64,000 nucleotides of DNA from Roseococcus suduntuyensis (GTDB lineage: Bacteria; Pseudomonadota; Alphaproteobacteria; Acetobacterales; Acetobacteraceae). The position numbers and the translations under genes are program-made. The stretch is taken from assembly GCF_014196305.1 (NCBI RefSeq), contig NZ_JACIDJ010000001.1, positions 186,001 through 250,000 of the forward strand. Direction: 5' to 3'. The stretch's first letter is position 1; each line of letters begins with the position of its first letter. Below are positions 53,697 through 61,690 of the stretch, piece after piece. The notes beneath the pieces are model-generated. The model ran no database searches, was not told the origin of the DNA, and was given only the letters and a program-made list of their open reading frames with translations.

Positions 53697-53743
53697 GCGT
53701 CTGATCGGCCTCGGTGAACCACCGAGGCCGTGAATCAGCCGCC
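53697..53743 (+). repeat. Hairpin element copy B
   Basis: The same ends as copy A, with an inner stem GGCCTCGGTG / CACCGAGGCC (53707-53716 and 53720-53729). It differs from copy A by one paired change, T-A in A to C-G in B, that keeps the stem. It lies 6 bases after copy A and 47 bases before the aapQ start. Confidence 0.85.
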
Positions 53744-53790
53744 CAAGCGTGGCGGCCGCATCTCTTTTTCCCCTGTTGGATTCCTCGCGC

Positions 53791-54969
53791 ATGAGCAGCA
53801 CGGCCCTGGCCCCGCCCAAGCCCCTGATCCCCCTGCCCGGCGGCACCACCATGCGCGGGGTGCTGTGGCAGGCGGGGCTGGCCATCGTGGTCGTGCTGGT
53901 GGGCTGGTCGCTCTACAACAACATGCTGGCCAACATGGCCGCGCGCGGCCTGCAATTCGGCTTCGGCTTCCTGAACCGCAGCGCCGGCATCCCCATCGGC
54001 GAACACCTGATCCCCTACACACCGGCCGACACCTATCAGCGCGCGCTGACGGTGGGCCTGCTGAACACGCTGCGCGTGGCGCTGCTGGGCGTGGTGCTGG
54101 CCACCATCCTGGGCATCCTGCTCGGCCTCGCGCGGCTCTCGGCCAACCCGCTGCTGCGCGGGCTGACGGGCGGCTACATCGAGGTGATCCGCAACACGCC
54201 GCTGGTGCTGCAGCTGGTGTTCTGGCACGCCATCGTGCTGCAACTGCCCTCGGTGCGGCAGGCGCTGAACCCGCTGCCGGGCCTCTACCTTTCGCAGCGC
54301 GGCCTCAAGACGCCGGCGCTGATGGCCGACACGGCGCTGTTCTGGGCCGCCGTCGCGGTGGTCGTCGCGCTGCTGGCCTGGTGGCTGCTGCTGCGGCGCG
54401 AACGCGCGCGGCAGGAAGCGACCGGCGACCGACGGCCCACCTGGGCGCCCGGCCTCGCGCTGCTCTTCGGCCTGCCCATCCTGGCGGGCTATGTCATCGG
54501 TGCGCCGACGGTGGAATGGCCGGTGCTGGCGGGCTTCAACTTCCGCGGCGGGCTGACCCTCTCGCCGGAGTTCTTCGCGCTGCTGCTGGGCCTCGTCATC
54601 TACACGTCGGCCTTCATCGCCGAGATCGTGCGCGCGGGCATCCAGTCCGTGCAGCGGGGGCAGTGGGAGGCGGCGCGCGCCCTGGGCCTCGCCCCCGGGC
54701 GCATCATGCGGCTGGTGATCCTGCCGCAGGCGCTGCGCGTCATCATCCCGCCGCTGACCAGCCAATACCTGAACCTGACGAAGAACTCCTCGCTCGCCGT
54801 CGTCATCGGCTATCCGGATCTGGTGTCGGTGGCCAACACCTCCATCAACCAGACGGGGCAGGCGGTGGAGGTGATCGCGATCTTCATGGCGGTCTACCTC
54901 ATCATCTCGCTCGTCACCTCGCTGCTGATGAACACCTACAACCGCGCCGTCGCGCTGAAGGAGCGGTGA
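53791..54969 (+). CDS. aapQ: General L-amino-acid ABC transporter, permease 1
   Basis: A 392-residue inner-membrane permease with about eight membrane segments. The carboxy-terminal BPD motif reads EAARALGLAPGRIMRLVILP and is the site for the ATPase. NTPLVLQLVFWHAIVLQLPS and LRVIIPPLTSQYLNLTKNSS are typical of AapQ/BztB. The long periplasmic insert between helices 3 and 5 is also family-like. It follows the two hairpins after aapJ and is three bases before aapM. The ATG at 53791 fits the homologues' start. Confidence 0.94.
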   Translation: MSSTALAPPKPLIPLPGGTTMRGVLWQAGLAIVVVLVGWSLYNNMLANMAARGLQFGFGFLNRSAGIPIGEHLIPYTPADTYQRALTVGLLNTLRVALLGVVLATILGILLGLARLSANPLLRGLTGGYIEVIRNTPLVLQLVFWHAIVLQLPSVRQALNPLPGLYLSQRGLKTPALMADTALFWAAVAVVVALLAWWLLLRRERARQEATGDRRPTWAPGLALLFGLPILAGYVIGAPTVEWPVLAGFNFRGGLTLSPEFFALLLGLVIYTSAFIAEIVRAGIQSVQRGQWEAARALGLAPGRIMRLVILPQALRVIIPPLTSQYLNLTKNSSLAVVIGYPDLVSVANTSINQTGQAVEVIAIFMAVYLIISLVTSLLMNTYNRAVALKER

Positions 54970-54972
54970 ACC

Positions 54973-56049
54973 ATGTCCGCCAGCACCGCCCCCGCCCTTC
55001 CCACCTTCACCGAGCGCGCGCGGGACTTCGCGAAGGCCTGCTTCACCGGGCCGCTGAACATCGCCATCAGCCTGGCCTGCATCGCCCTGCTGGCCTGGGT
55101 GGTGCCGCCCATGCTGCGCTGGGCGGTGCTGGACGCCACCTGGTCCGGCACGGCGGCGGAATGCCGCGCGGCGGGCGGCGCCTGCTGGGCCTTCGTGCGG
55201 GAGAAGTTCTGGTTCTCGATCTTCGGCCTGTATCCGTTCGAGGAGCGCTGGCGGCCGGCGACCATGATGGTGATCCTGGTCACGCTGGTCGTCGCCTCAA
55301 CCCTCCGCATCTTCTGGACGCGCTGGCTGCTTCTGGCCTGGGCGGTGGCCGCGGTGGTGATGTGGGTGCTGATGCAGGGGGGCGTGCTGGGCCTCTCCTT
55401 CGTCGAGACGCGGCAATGGGGTGGGCTGGCCATCACGGGCATCATCGCGGTCTATGGGCTGGCGCTCGGCTATCCGCTGGCCATCGTGCTGGCACTCGGC
55501 CGGCGCAGCGAGTTGCCGCTGGTGCGCTGGTTCTGCACCGCCATCATCGAATGCGTGCGCGGCGTGCCGCTGATCTCGCTGCTGTTCATGGCGGCGATCA
55601 TGCTGCCGCTGTTCATGCCGCAGGGCGTCACGCTGGACCGGCTGGTGCGCGTGCTCTTCGCCTACACCCTGTTCACCGCGGCCTACATGGCGGAGGTGGT
55701 GCGTGGCGGGCTGCAGGCCATGCCGCGCGGCCAGTATGAGGCGGCCGATGCGCTGGGCCTGTCCTATTGGAAGAAGATGCGCCTCATCATCCTGCCGCAG
55801 GCGCTGACCATCACCATCCCCGCGCAGGTGAACACCTTCATCGGCCTGTTCAAGGACACGACGCTGGTGGTGGTGATCGGCGTGTTCGACTTCTTCACGA
55901 CGCTGCGCGCCTCGCTGGGCGACCCGAACTGGCTGGGCTTCCCGACCGAGGCCTATGTCTATGCGGCGGCCGTCTACTTCGTGCTGTGCTTCGCCATGTC
56001 GAAATACAGCCAGCGCCTGGAACGGGACTTCACGCCAGCCGGGCGCTGA
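54973..56049 (+). CDS. aapM: General L-amino-acid ABC transporter, permease 2
   Basis: A 358-residue permease that pairs with AapQ. ECVRGVPLISLLFMAAIMLP and the EAADALGLSYWKKMRLIILP coupling loop, then NTFIGLFKDTTLVVVIGVFD, are the HisM-like features. It has about eight membrane segments. AapM is normally followed by aapP for the ATPase, but the next gene is exoD on the other strand, so the ATPase must come from elsewhere in the genome. Confidence 0.94.
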   Translation: MSASTAPALPTFTERARDFAKACFTGPLNIAISLACIALLAWVVPPMLRWAVLDATWSGTAAECRAAGGACWAFVREKFWFSIFGLYPFEERWRPATMMVILVTLVVASTLRIFWTRWLLLAWAVAAVVMWVLMQGGVLGLSFVETRQWGGLAITGIIAVYGLALGYPLAIVLALGRRSELPLVRWFCTAIIECVRGVPLISLLFMAAIMLPLFMPQGVTLDRLVRVLFAYTLFTAAYMAEVVRGGLQAMPRGQYEAADALGLSYWKKMRLIILPQALTITIPAQVNTFIGLFKDTTLVVVIGVFDFFTTLRASLGDPNWLGFPTEAYVYAAAVYFVLCFAMSKYSQRLERDFTPAGR

Positions 56050-56058
56050 CGGGCGCGG

Positions 56059-56697
56059 TCAGAACACCCACCCCAGCGCCTGAATGCCCATCCAGACCAG
56101 CGCCAGCAGGATGATGGCGGCGAAGAGGTTGCCCAGCGTGGTCAGCACCACGCCGATGCCCACCACCCGGCTGTCCTGCTCGACCACGCCGAGCGACATG
56201 ATGATGGTGCCGAAGGCGGGCGGGGCATTGGTGCCCGGCCCGGGCAGGATGAGCATGACGGCCGTGACGACCGTCAGCCAGCCCACCATCCGGTCACCCC
56301 AATTCGACAGGAAGACACCAGGCCGCGGCCGCACGAAGCGCTCCACCCGCTTCAGCGGGCCGGAGGTCACGTCGGCCAGGCGCAGCAGGTCCTCGCGCTT
56401 GATGGATTGCCGCGCGATGAAGCGCGGCAGCTTCGGCACCTTCAGCCCCAGCCCCATCTGCGCGCCCAGGATCAGCATGGGAATGCCGAAGACCGAGGCC
56501 ATGCCCGGCAGCAGCGCGGGCAGGCACAGCAGCAGGATCAGCAGGCCGAAGGCGCGTTCGCCGAAGAACTCGGCCATTTCGCCGAGCGTGATGCGCGCGC
56601 CGGGGAATTGCGCCGCCACCTCGCGCACGATGCGCGAGATGGGAGCGGAGGGGTGGGCCTCCGGCAGCGGGTCCAGCGGGTGCCCCCCTTCGGTCAT
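56059..56697 (-). CDS. exoD: Exopolysaccharide synthesis protein ExoD family
   Basis: A 212-residue membrane protein. LGEMAEFFGERAFGLLILLL and LPALLPGMASVFGIPMLILG are the ExoD signature, and the carboxy-terminal half has two to three more membrane segments. ExoD affects exopolysaccharide production and alkaline tolerance in rhizobia, though its biochemical role is unknown. The ATG at 56697 overlaps the enoyl-CoA hydratase stop (TGATG). It is the last gene of a three-gene run on the minus strand. Confidence 0.88.
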   Translation of the reverse strand: MTEGGHPLDPLPEAHPSAPISRIVREVAAQFPGARITLGEMAEFFGERAFGLLILLLCLPALLPGMASVFGIPMLILGAQMGLGLKVPKLPRFIARQSIKREDLLRLADVTSGPLKRVERFVRPRPGVFLSNWGDRMVGWLTVVTAVMLILPGPGTNAPPAFGTIIMSLGVVEQDSRVVGIGVVLTTLGNLFAAIILLALVWMGIQALGWVF

Positions 56698-57500
56698 CAG
56701 GCGCCGGTGAAGACCGGCGTCCGCTTCTCCATGAAGGCGCGGCGGCCTTCGCGGTAGTCGGCGCTGTCGAAACACGCGTCCGCGGCTGCGGCGATGGCCG
56801 CCATGTCACGGTCGGCCGCATCGGCCAGCACGGCGCGCACCGTGCGCTTGTTGGCGCGCAGCGAGAGCGGCGCGTTGCGCGCGATCTGCGAGGTGATCTT
56901 CGCCACCTCGGCATCCAGGCTTTCCGCCGGGTGCAGCTTGTTGATGAGGCCCATGCGCTCGGCCTCCTCGGCCGGCAGCCGGCCACCCGTCATCAGGATG
57001 AAGTGCGCCTGGGCGGGCCCGACCAGCGACACCAGGTTCTTCACCATGTCGAAGCCATAGGCGATGCCGAGGCGGGCGGCCGGGATGCCGAACTCGCTGC
57101 CCACGCCCGCGATCCGCATGTCGCAGGACATGGCGATGCCAAGCCCGCCGCCCATGCAGAAGCCCTGGATCTTCGCGATCACGGGCTTGGAGAATTCCAG
57201 CAGCTTCCGCCGACCCAGGCTGGTCTTGGCGTTGTACTGCCGCTGCGCATCGGCGTCCGAGCGGTTCTGCTCGAACTGGCTGATGTCCGCGCCCGAGACG
57301 AAGGCCTTGCCGCCCGCGCCTTCCAGCACGACGCAGCGGACGGCGTCATCCGCCTCGAAGGCATCAAGTGCGGCCGCCATGCCGTCCCACATCGCGATGC
57401 TCATGGCATTGCGCTTCTCGGGCTGGTTGAAGACCACCGTGCCCACACCGTCCTGCGCGCGGGCGAGGATCTTGCCCTCCGCGAACACCATTTCCGACAT
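56697..57500 (-). CDS. Enoyl-CoA hydratase/isomerase family protein
   Basis: A 267-residue crotonase-fold enzyme. The oxyanion hole lies in GGKAFVSGADISQFEQNRSD near residue 65 and in the IQGFCMGGGLGIAMSCDMRI block near 110. SEFGIPAARLGIAYGFDM supplies the region where one catalytic Glu sits in hydratases. The reading frame is open upstream, but MSEMVFAEGK at 57500 fits. It is eight bases downstream of the CoA-transferase gene, so the pair may act on one acyl-CoA. Confidence 0.92.
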   Translation of the reverse strand: MSEMVFAEGKILARAQDGVGTVVFNQPEKRNAMSIAMWDGMAAALDAFEADDAVRCVVLEGAGGKAFVSGADISQFEQNRSDADAQRQYNAKTSLGRRKLLEFSKPVIAKIQGFCMGGGLGIAMSCDMRIAGVGSEFGIPAARLGIAYGFDMVKNLVSLVGPAQAHFILMTGGRLPAEEAERMGLINKLHPAESLDAEVAKITSQIARNAPLSLRANKRTVRAVLADAADRDMAAIAAAADACFDSADYREGRRAFMEKRTPVFTGA

Positions 57501-57508
57501 GCTTCTCT

Positions 57509-58735
57509 CTAGCCTCCAATGACCTTGTTCGCGCGGAGCTTCGCGATCTCCTCCGCGCCGAGCCCGGCTTCCGCCAGGATTTCGTCCGAATGTTCGCCCA
57601 GGCCCGGCACGCCACGGCGAATGCCCGGCGTGTGGCCCTGGATGTTGATGGGCGTGCGCACCACGCCCGCCTGCCCCAGCGTCTCGTGCGGGATCTGCCA
57701 GACCATGCCGAGGTGCTGCACCTGCGGGTCCTCGAAGACCTCGCGGATGTCGTTGATGGGGCCGCAGGGGATGCCGGCCTCCTCCAGCTTCAGGATCCAG
57801 TATTCGCTGGGCTGCTGGCGCGTGACCTCGGCGATGGCGGCATTGACGGCGGAGCGGTCCTTCGTGCGGCCCTCCACCGTCTTCCACTCGGGCTTCGTGA
57901 GCCAATCCTCGCGTCCGGCCACGCGGCAGAACACCTCCCACAGCTTGGGCGAGGAGGCGGCGATGTTGATGGGCTTGTCGGCACTCGGGAACACACCCAT
58001 CGGCGTGTTCACCGGGTGGTCATTGCCCGCCTGGCCCGCGACCTCGCCCTTCTGCAGGAAGCGCGTGGCCTGGAAGTCCAGCATGAAGACCTGCGCCTCC
58101 AGCAGCGAGGTCGAGACATAGCGGCCGCGCCCGGTCTTCTCCCGCTCATACAGCGCCATCATGATGGCCAGCGCCAGCAGGTTGCCCGCCGTCAGGTCGT
58201 TGATGGGAATCCCCACCCGCATGGGGCCGCGCCCCTTCTCGCCGGTGATGGTCATCAGCCCGCCCATCCCCTGCGCGATCTGGTCCACGCCGCCGCGCGT
58301 GGAATAGGGGCCGGTCTGACCGAAGCCCGAGATGCTGGCATAGATCAGGCGCGGGTTGCGGGCGGAGAGCGTGTCGTAGTCGATCTTGAGGCGGTGCTTC
58401 ACCTGCATCCGCATGTTCTCGACCACGATGTCGGCGGTTTCGGCCAGCTTGAGGAAGGCGGCATGGCCGTCCGGGTGCTTCAGGTCGAGGACGATGCCGC
58501 GCTTGTTGCGGTGCAGGTTCGTGAAGTCGAACCCGTCGCGCGCGCCGCCCAGCGCGTCGCTCGCCCCCGGCGGTTCCACGCGGATGATCTCGGCGCCCCA
58601 GTCGGCCAGATGCCGCACGCAGGTGGGGCCGGCGCGGGCCAGCGTCAGGTCCAGGACGCGCAGGCCGGCGAGCGGAAGGGCGGAACCTGCGGCCTCCGCG
58701 CTGGCGGCGCTGCTGTGGCGGCTGTCATCCGGCAT
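57509..58735 (-). CDS. CaiB/BaiF family CoA-transferase
   Basis: A 408-residue class III CoA-transferase. PLAGLRVLDLTLARAGPTCV opens the fold, and HRNKRGIVLDLKHPDGHAAF is the family signature. The catalytic Asp is expected in the PINDLTAGNLLALAIMMALY block near residue 175. GFGQTGPYSTRGGVDQIAQG is also typical. It moves CoA between carboxylic acids such as formate, oxalate or succinate, but donors are unknown. First of three genes with the hydratase and exoD. Confidence 0.92.
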   Translation of the reverse strand: MPDDSRHSSAASAEAAGSALPLAGLRVLDLTLARAGPTCVRHLADWGAEIIRVEPPGASDALGGARDGFDFTNLHRNKRGIVLDLKHPDGHAAFLKLAETADIVVENMRMQVKHRLKIDYDTLSARNPRLIYASISGFGQTGPYSTRGGVDQIAQGMGGLMTITGEKGRGPMRVGIPINDLTAGNLLALAIMMALYEREKTGRGRYVSTSLLEAQVFMLDFQATRFLQKGEVAGQAGNDHPVNTPMGVFPSADKPINIAASSPKLWEVFCRVAGREDWLTKPEWKTVEGRTKDRSAVNAAIAEVTRQQPSEYWILKLEEAGIPCGPINDIREVFEDPQVQHLGMVWQIPHETLGQAGVVRTPINIQGHTPGIRRGVPGLGEHSDEILAEAGLGAEEIAKLRANKVIGG

Positions 58736-58798
58736 GGCTCTCTCCCGTTTCCCGGCGCGAGGTTAACCCCAAGCGCGCCGGCCCGGAACCCGGCCAGG

Positions 58799-59842
58799 CT
58801 ACTTCCAGCCCAGCCGGCTCGTCAGGGTCCAGACCGGGCCGATGAGGAAGTTGCACATCAGCGTGCGCGCCAGGTGGAAGCCCAGCACCAGCGGCACGGC
58901 CAGTTCCAGCGTCTTGGCGGTGATGCCCATCTCCGGCATGCCGCCCGGCGCCATGCCCAGCATGACCGCGCCCACCGGCAGCCCGCTGGCCCAGCCGAGT
59001 GCCGCGCCCAGCGTGAGGCACAGGACACAGAGCGCGAAGGCGGAAATGATGGAGGCCCAGAGCAGCCGGCGCGAGGAGAGCAGGAATTCCCGCGTCAGTC
59101 TCTGCCCCAGCGTGGCGCCCATCGCCACCTGCGCCGCATCAACCAGCACCGTCGGCACCGAGGAGGGCAGATGGCCCACGGCGGCGGCCGTGATGGCCAG
59201 CGCGCAGGGGCCGATCATCCAGGGATTCGCGATGCCCGTGCGCCGCAGCGCGAAGGCCGCCAGCAGCCCCACCACCAGCATCAGCCCGAGCCCGCCGAGG
59301 TCGAAGGGCAGGCGCGGCGCCAGGAAGGCGGCGCTGTCACCCACCGGCGCGAAGGCCGTCAGCAGCGGCGGAATGGCCAGCACCACGATCACCACACGGA
59401 TGGTCTGCGCCAGCGTCACCGGCGCGATGGGCGCGCCCGCCCGCTGCGCCAGCACCACCATGACGATGACGCCGCCCGGCACCGCCGCGAAATAGCCCGT
59501 GCGCGGGTCCACACCGGCCAGCCGCGTGAAGATCGGCACCGCCGCCACGCCGGCCGCGATGGAGAGCAGCCCCGCGATGAGAATGACCGGCATGGCCCCC
59601 AGCAGAGCGCCCAGCACCGGGCCCGAGAAGGTCTGCCCGAAGGCGAGCCCCAGCACGATCAGCGCCCCCGGCCGCGCGTAGGGGTGCACCGCCACCGGCC
59701 GGAACCAGGCCAATGCCGCTGTGCCCGCCATCGCCCCGATCATCCACGCGAGCGGCACCGAAAGCAGGTGGCAGATGGTGCCCCCCGTGAGCGCGGCGGC
59801 CAGGGTGAGCAGATGGGGGACGAGGCGCGGAGGAATGGACAC
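58799..59842 (-). CDS. AbrB family membrane protein (ammonia monooxygenase-like regulator)
   Basis: A 347-residue polytopic protein with about 10 membrane segments. The two half-repeats, each with a Gly/Pro-rich signature (GALIVLGLAFGQTFSGPVLG and VGAVMLGMAPGGMPEMGITA), fit the COG3180 AbrB family. The name regulator is a database tradition, and it is a likely transporter or membrane sensor. It stands alone upstream of the FlaG-like gene on the other strand, with 129 bases between. Confidence 0.88.
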   Translation of the reverse strand: MSIPPRLVPHLLTLAAALTGGTICHLLSVPLAWMIGAMAGTAALAWFRPVAVHPYARPGALIVLGLAFGQTFSGPVLGALLGAMPVILIAGLLSIAAGVAAVPIFTRLAGVDPRTGYFAAVPGGVIVMVVLAQRAGAPIAPVTLAQTIRVVIVVLAIPPLLTAFAPVGDSAAFLAPRLPFDLGGLGLMLVVGLLAAFALRRTGIANPWMIGPCALAITAAAVGHLPSSVPTVLVDAAQVAMGATLGQRLTREFLLSSRRLLWASIISAFALCVLCLTLGAALGWASGLPVGAVMLGMAPGGMPEMGITAKTLELAVPLVLGFHLARTLMCNFLIGPVWTLTSRLGWK

Positions 59843-59971
59843 TGGCGCGCAGGATCGGCCCTCGGCGCCGCCCGGTCAAACCCCGGGTCGTGATTCAGGC
59901 AGTGATTCAGGATGCGTTAAGGCTGCGCATGGTTTCTGGGATGCGGTCCCCATGAAACCGGAAGGATCGCC

Positions 59972-60418
59972 ATGACCTCCCCCGTCGGGCTTGCCCGCCC
60001 CATGCTGGCCAGCCCCCCGCCCTTCCTCGAGCGCCCCTTGCAGGCGCCGACCGAGACGCCACCCGGCGCGCGGCAGGATATCTCGCCGCCCATCGCGCCA
60101 AATCCCAGCCTGCGCATCGAGCCGACGCTCGGCGTCGTGGTGTTCGAGGTGCGCGATGGCGCCGGCGAGGTGACGCGCAGCGTGCCCACCGAGCGCGAGT
60201 TGCGCGCTTACCGCACCGCCGCCCTGCGAGGGGAAGGCGTACGCGGGGAGGATGTTCGTGCGGAAGATGCGCCCGACGCCGCTTCCCGCGCGACGGGCGC
60301 GCCCGATCAGACCCGCAGCCCGCCCGGCGGCAGCCCCAGCAGCGCCAGCGCATTGGACGTGCCGGCCGAGGGCGCGCCGAAGGCGCCCGTGGATTCCGAA
60401 GCCCGGCTGATCAAGTAG
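59972..60418 (+). CDS. FlaG-like flagellar protein (tentative)
   Basis: A 148-residue protein. NPSLRIEPTLGVVVFEVRDG followed by AGEVTRSVPTERELRAYR at about residues 46-83 follows the pattern of the FlaG domain (N-x-S-L, V-x-V-x-D, G-E-V-x-R-x-P). Flanks are Pro-rich and charged, likely disordered. The ATG has a good GGAAGGA site. The last 112 bases overlap the convergent DUF1217 gene. Position among flagellar genes supports the call. Confidence 0.65.
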   Translation: MTSPVGLARPMLASPPPFLERPLQAPTETPPGARQDISPPIAPNPSLRIEPTLGVVVFEVRDGAGEVTRSVPTERELRAYRTAALRGEGVRGEDVRAEDAPDAASRATGAPDQTRSPPGGSPSSASALDVPAEGAPKAPVDSEARLIK

Positions 60419-61080
60419 CGTTCCGCCAGACGCTGAACCACCTTCGGGTCGTTCAGCGAGTCGAGCTTCAACCGCGCCTCCAGCGCGCGCGCCTGCGTCT
60501 CCACCGACTGAACGGCGATGGATTTCGGCAGGCCCACCGCCCCCAGCACCACACGGCGCAGCACCGGGTCACCCAGCACGGCGAAGGCGCCCTCGGCGCC
60601 CTTGGCGGCCCTTTCGCGGAACAGCAGCGCATCGCCCAGGCCCGGCTGGCTTTCTTCCAGCTCATCGCGCCAGCGCGCGCGGCGCAGCCCATCGGTCAGG
60701 CGCGCCTGGATGTCGGGGTCACGCAGCGCATCGAGGCCGCGTTCATCGAGGCGCAACGCCTCCGCCGCCGCCTTCCAGCGCTTGTCGGCCAGCCGGTTGA
60801 CCAGGGATTTCGGGTCCGTCGGGTCGGAGGTCAGGGCGCGCATGGCCAGCCCCGCCTGCTGCGCGCCGTCGGGAATGCCCATGGCCACCGTCACCACCTG
60901 CAGCACGCGCGGGTCACGCAGGGCCGTCTGGATGTCCGGCGCCCGGTCCAGGGCGCGGCGGAACTGGTCCAGCGCGCGGGTCTGCATCGGGTCCTTCGCG
61001 ATGCGTTCCAGCGCGCGCGTCTCCTCGAACTGCTTCTGGAAGCGACGGAAGGCGGTGATGGCGCTGCCCGCGTCCGACAT
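60307..61080 (-). CDS. DUF1217 family flagellar-associated protein
   Basis: A 257-residue protein rich in helices. ITAFRRFQKQFEETRALERI and the repeated LADKRWKAAAEALRLDERGL-like motif fit the DUF1217 family found in flagellar clusters of alphaproteobacteria. The carboxy terminus has RALEARLKLDSLNDPKVVQR and LAERYLISRA. Molecular function is not known. It lies four bases after flbT and its last 112 bases overlap the FlaG-like gene on the opposite strand. Confidence 0.83.
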   Translation of the reverse strand: MSDAGSAITAFRRFQKQFEETRALERIAKDPMQTRALDQFRRALDRAPDIQTALRDPRVLQVVTVAMGIPDGAQQAGLAMRALTSDPTDPKSLVNRLADKRWKAAAEALRLDERGLDALRDPDIQARLTDGLRRARWRDELEESQPGLGDALLFRERAAKGAEGAFAVLGDPVLRRVVLGAVGLPKSIAVQSVETQARALEARLKLDSLNDPKVVQRLAERYLISRASESTGAFGAPSAGTSNALALLGLPPGGLRV

Positions 61081-61083
61081 GGC

Positions 61084-61527
61084 TCAGCCCGGCGCCGGGT
61101 TGGGAAGCGGGTCGCGCCGGGGCGCGGGCAGCGGCGGAATGCCCAGCACCTCCTCCTCATGGCGCATGACCCGGCGGGCGATGCGCAGCGCGGAATAGCA
61201 GTCATCGCCCTCGGCGGCCTCCCGCGCGCGGTCGAGCATCTCGCGCACGGTGGGGGAGGTGGTGGCGTCCATGAAGTCACGGATCAGGTCGCGCGCGGCG
61301 GCGAGGCCGGGCCCACGCTCCTCATCGGCGCCGATATAGGCCGTCTGCAAGGCGAAATAGATGCGCCGCGCCGGCGTGTTGGCGGCATCGGGCGCCATGA
61401 TCTGCTTGCCGAAGAGAAAGCGCGCCTTGGCGGCGAGCTCGATCCGCGTGCGGTTGCGGAAGCGGATGGGCGCCCCGTTCACCACCATCAGATCACCCTG
61501 CCGCAACTCCAGAACGAGCGTGGACAT
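61084..61527 (-). CDS. flbT: Flagellar biosynthesis repressor FlbT
   Basis: A 147-residue protein that in Caulobacter destabilises flagellin mRNA until the hook is complete. MSTLVLELRQGDLMVVNGAP and IRFRNRTRIELAAKARFLFG are the family signature, with QIMAPDAANTPARRIYFALQ after it. The ATG at 61527 has a GGAAGGGA site and is used in preference to an ATG eight codons upstream. Its usual partner gene flaF is not adjacent. It is the first gene of a pair with the DUF1217 gene. Confidence 0.92.
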   Translation of the reverse strand: MSTLVLELRQGDLMVVNGAPIRFRNRTRIELAAKARFLFGKQIMAPDAANTPARRIYFALQTAYIGADEERGPGLAAARDLIRDFMDATTSPTVREMLDRAREAAEGDDCYSALRIARRVMRHEEEVLGIPPLPAPRRDPLPNPAPG

Positions 61528-61690
61528 CTTGTTCCCTTCCGACTGCTGCACGAAGGCGCCTCATGCGCCCCCGCGGAATTCCACCCTTCTGGTGCGAGGC
61601 CCTGCCGCGGTGGAGAGACCCTCTCCGGAACCGCGCGCGCCATACTCGCCGCAGCAGGTTAATGGCGCTTGAAGATCAGGCCTCGCGCGC
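61528..61690 (-). other. Spacer between flgL stop and flbT start
   Basis: About 160 bases without a supported gene. It should hold the flbT promoter on the minus strand, but I do not see clear sigma-factor boxes. Confidence 0.35.
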
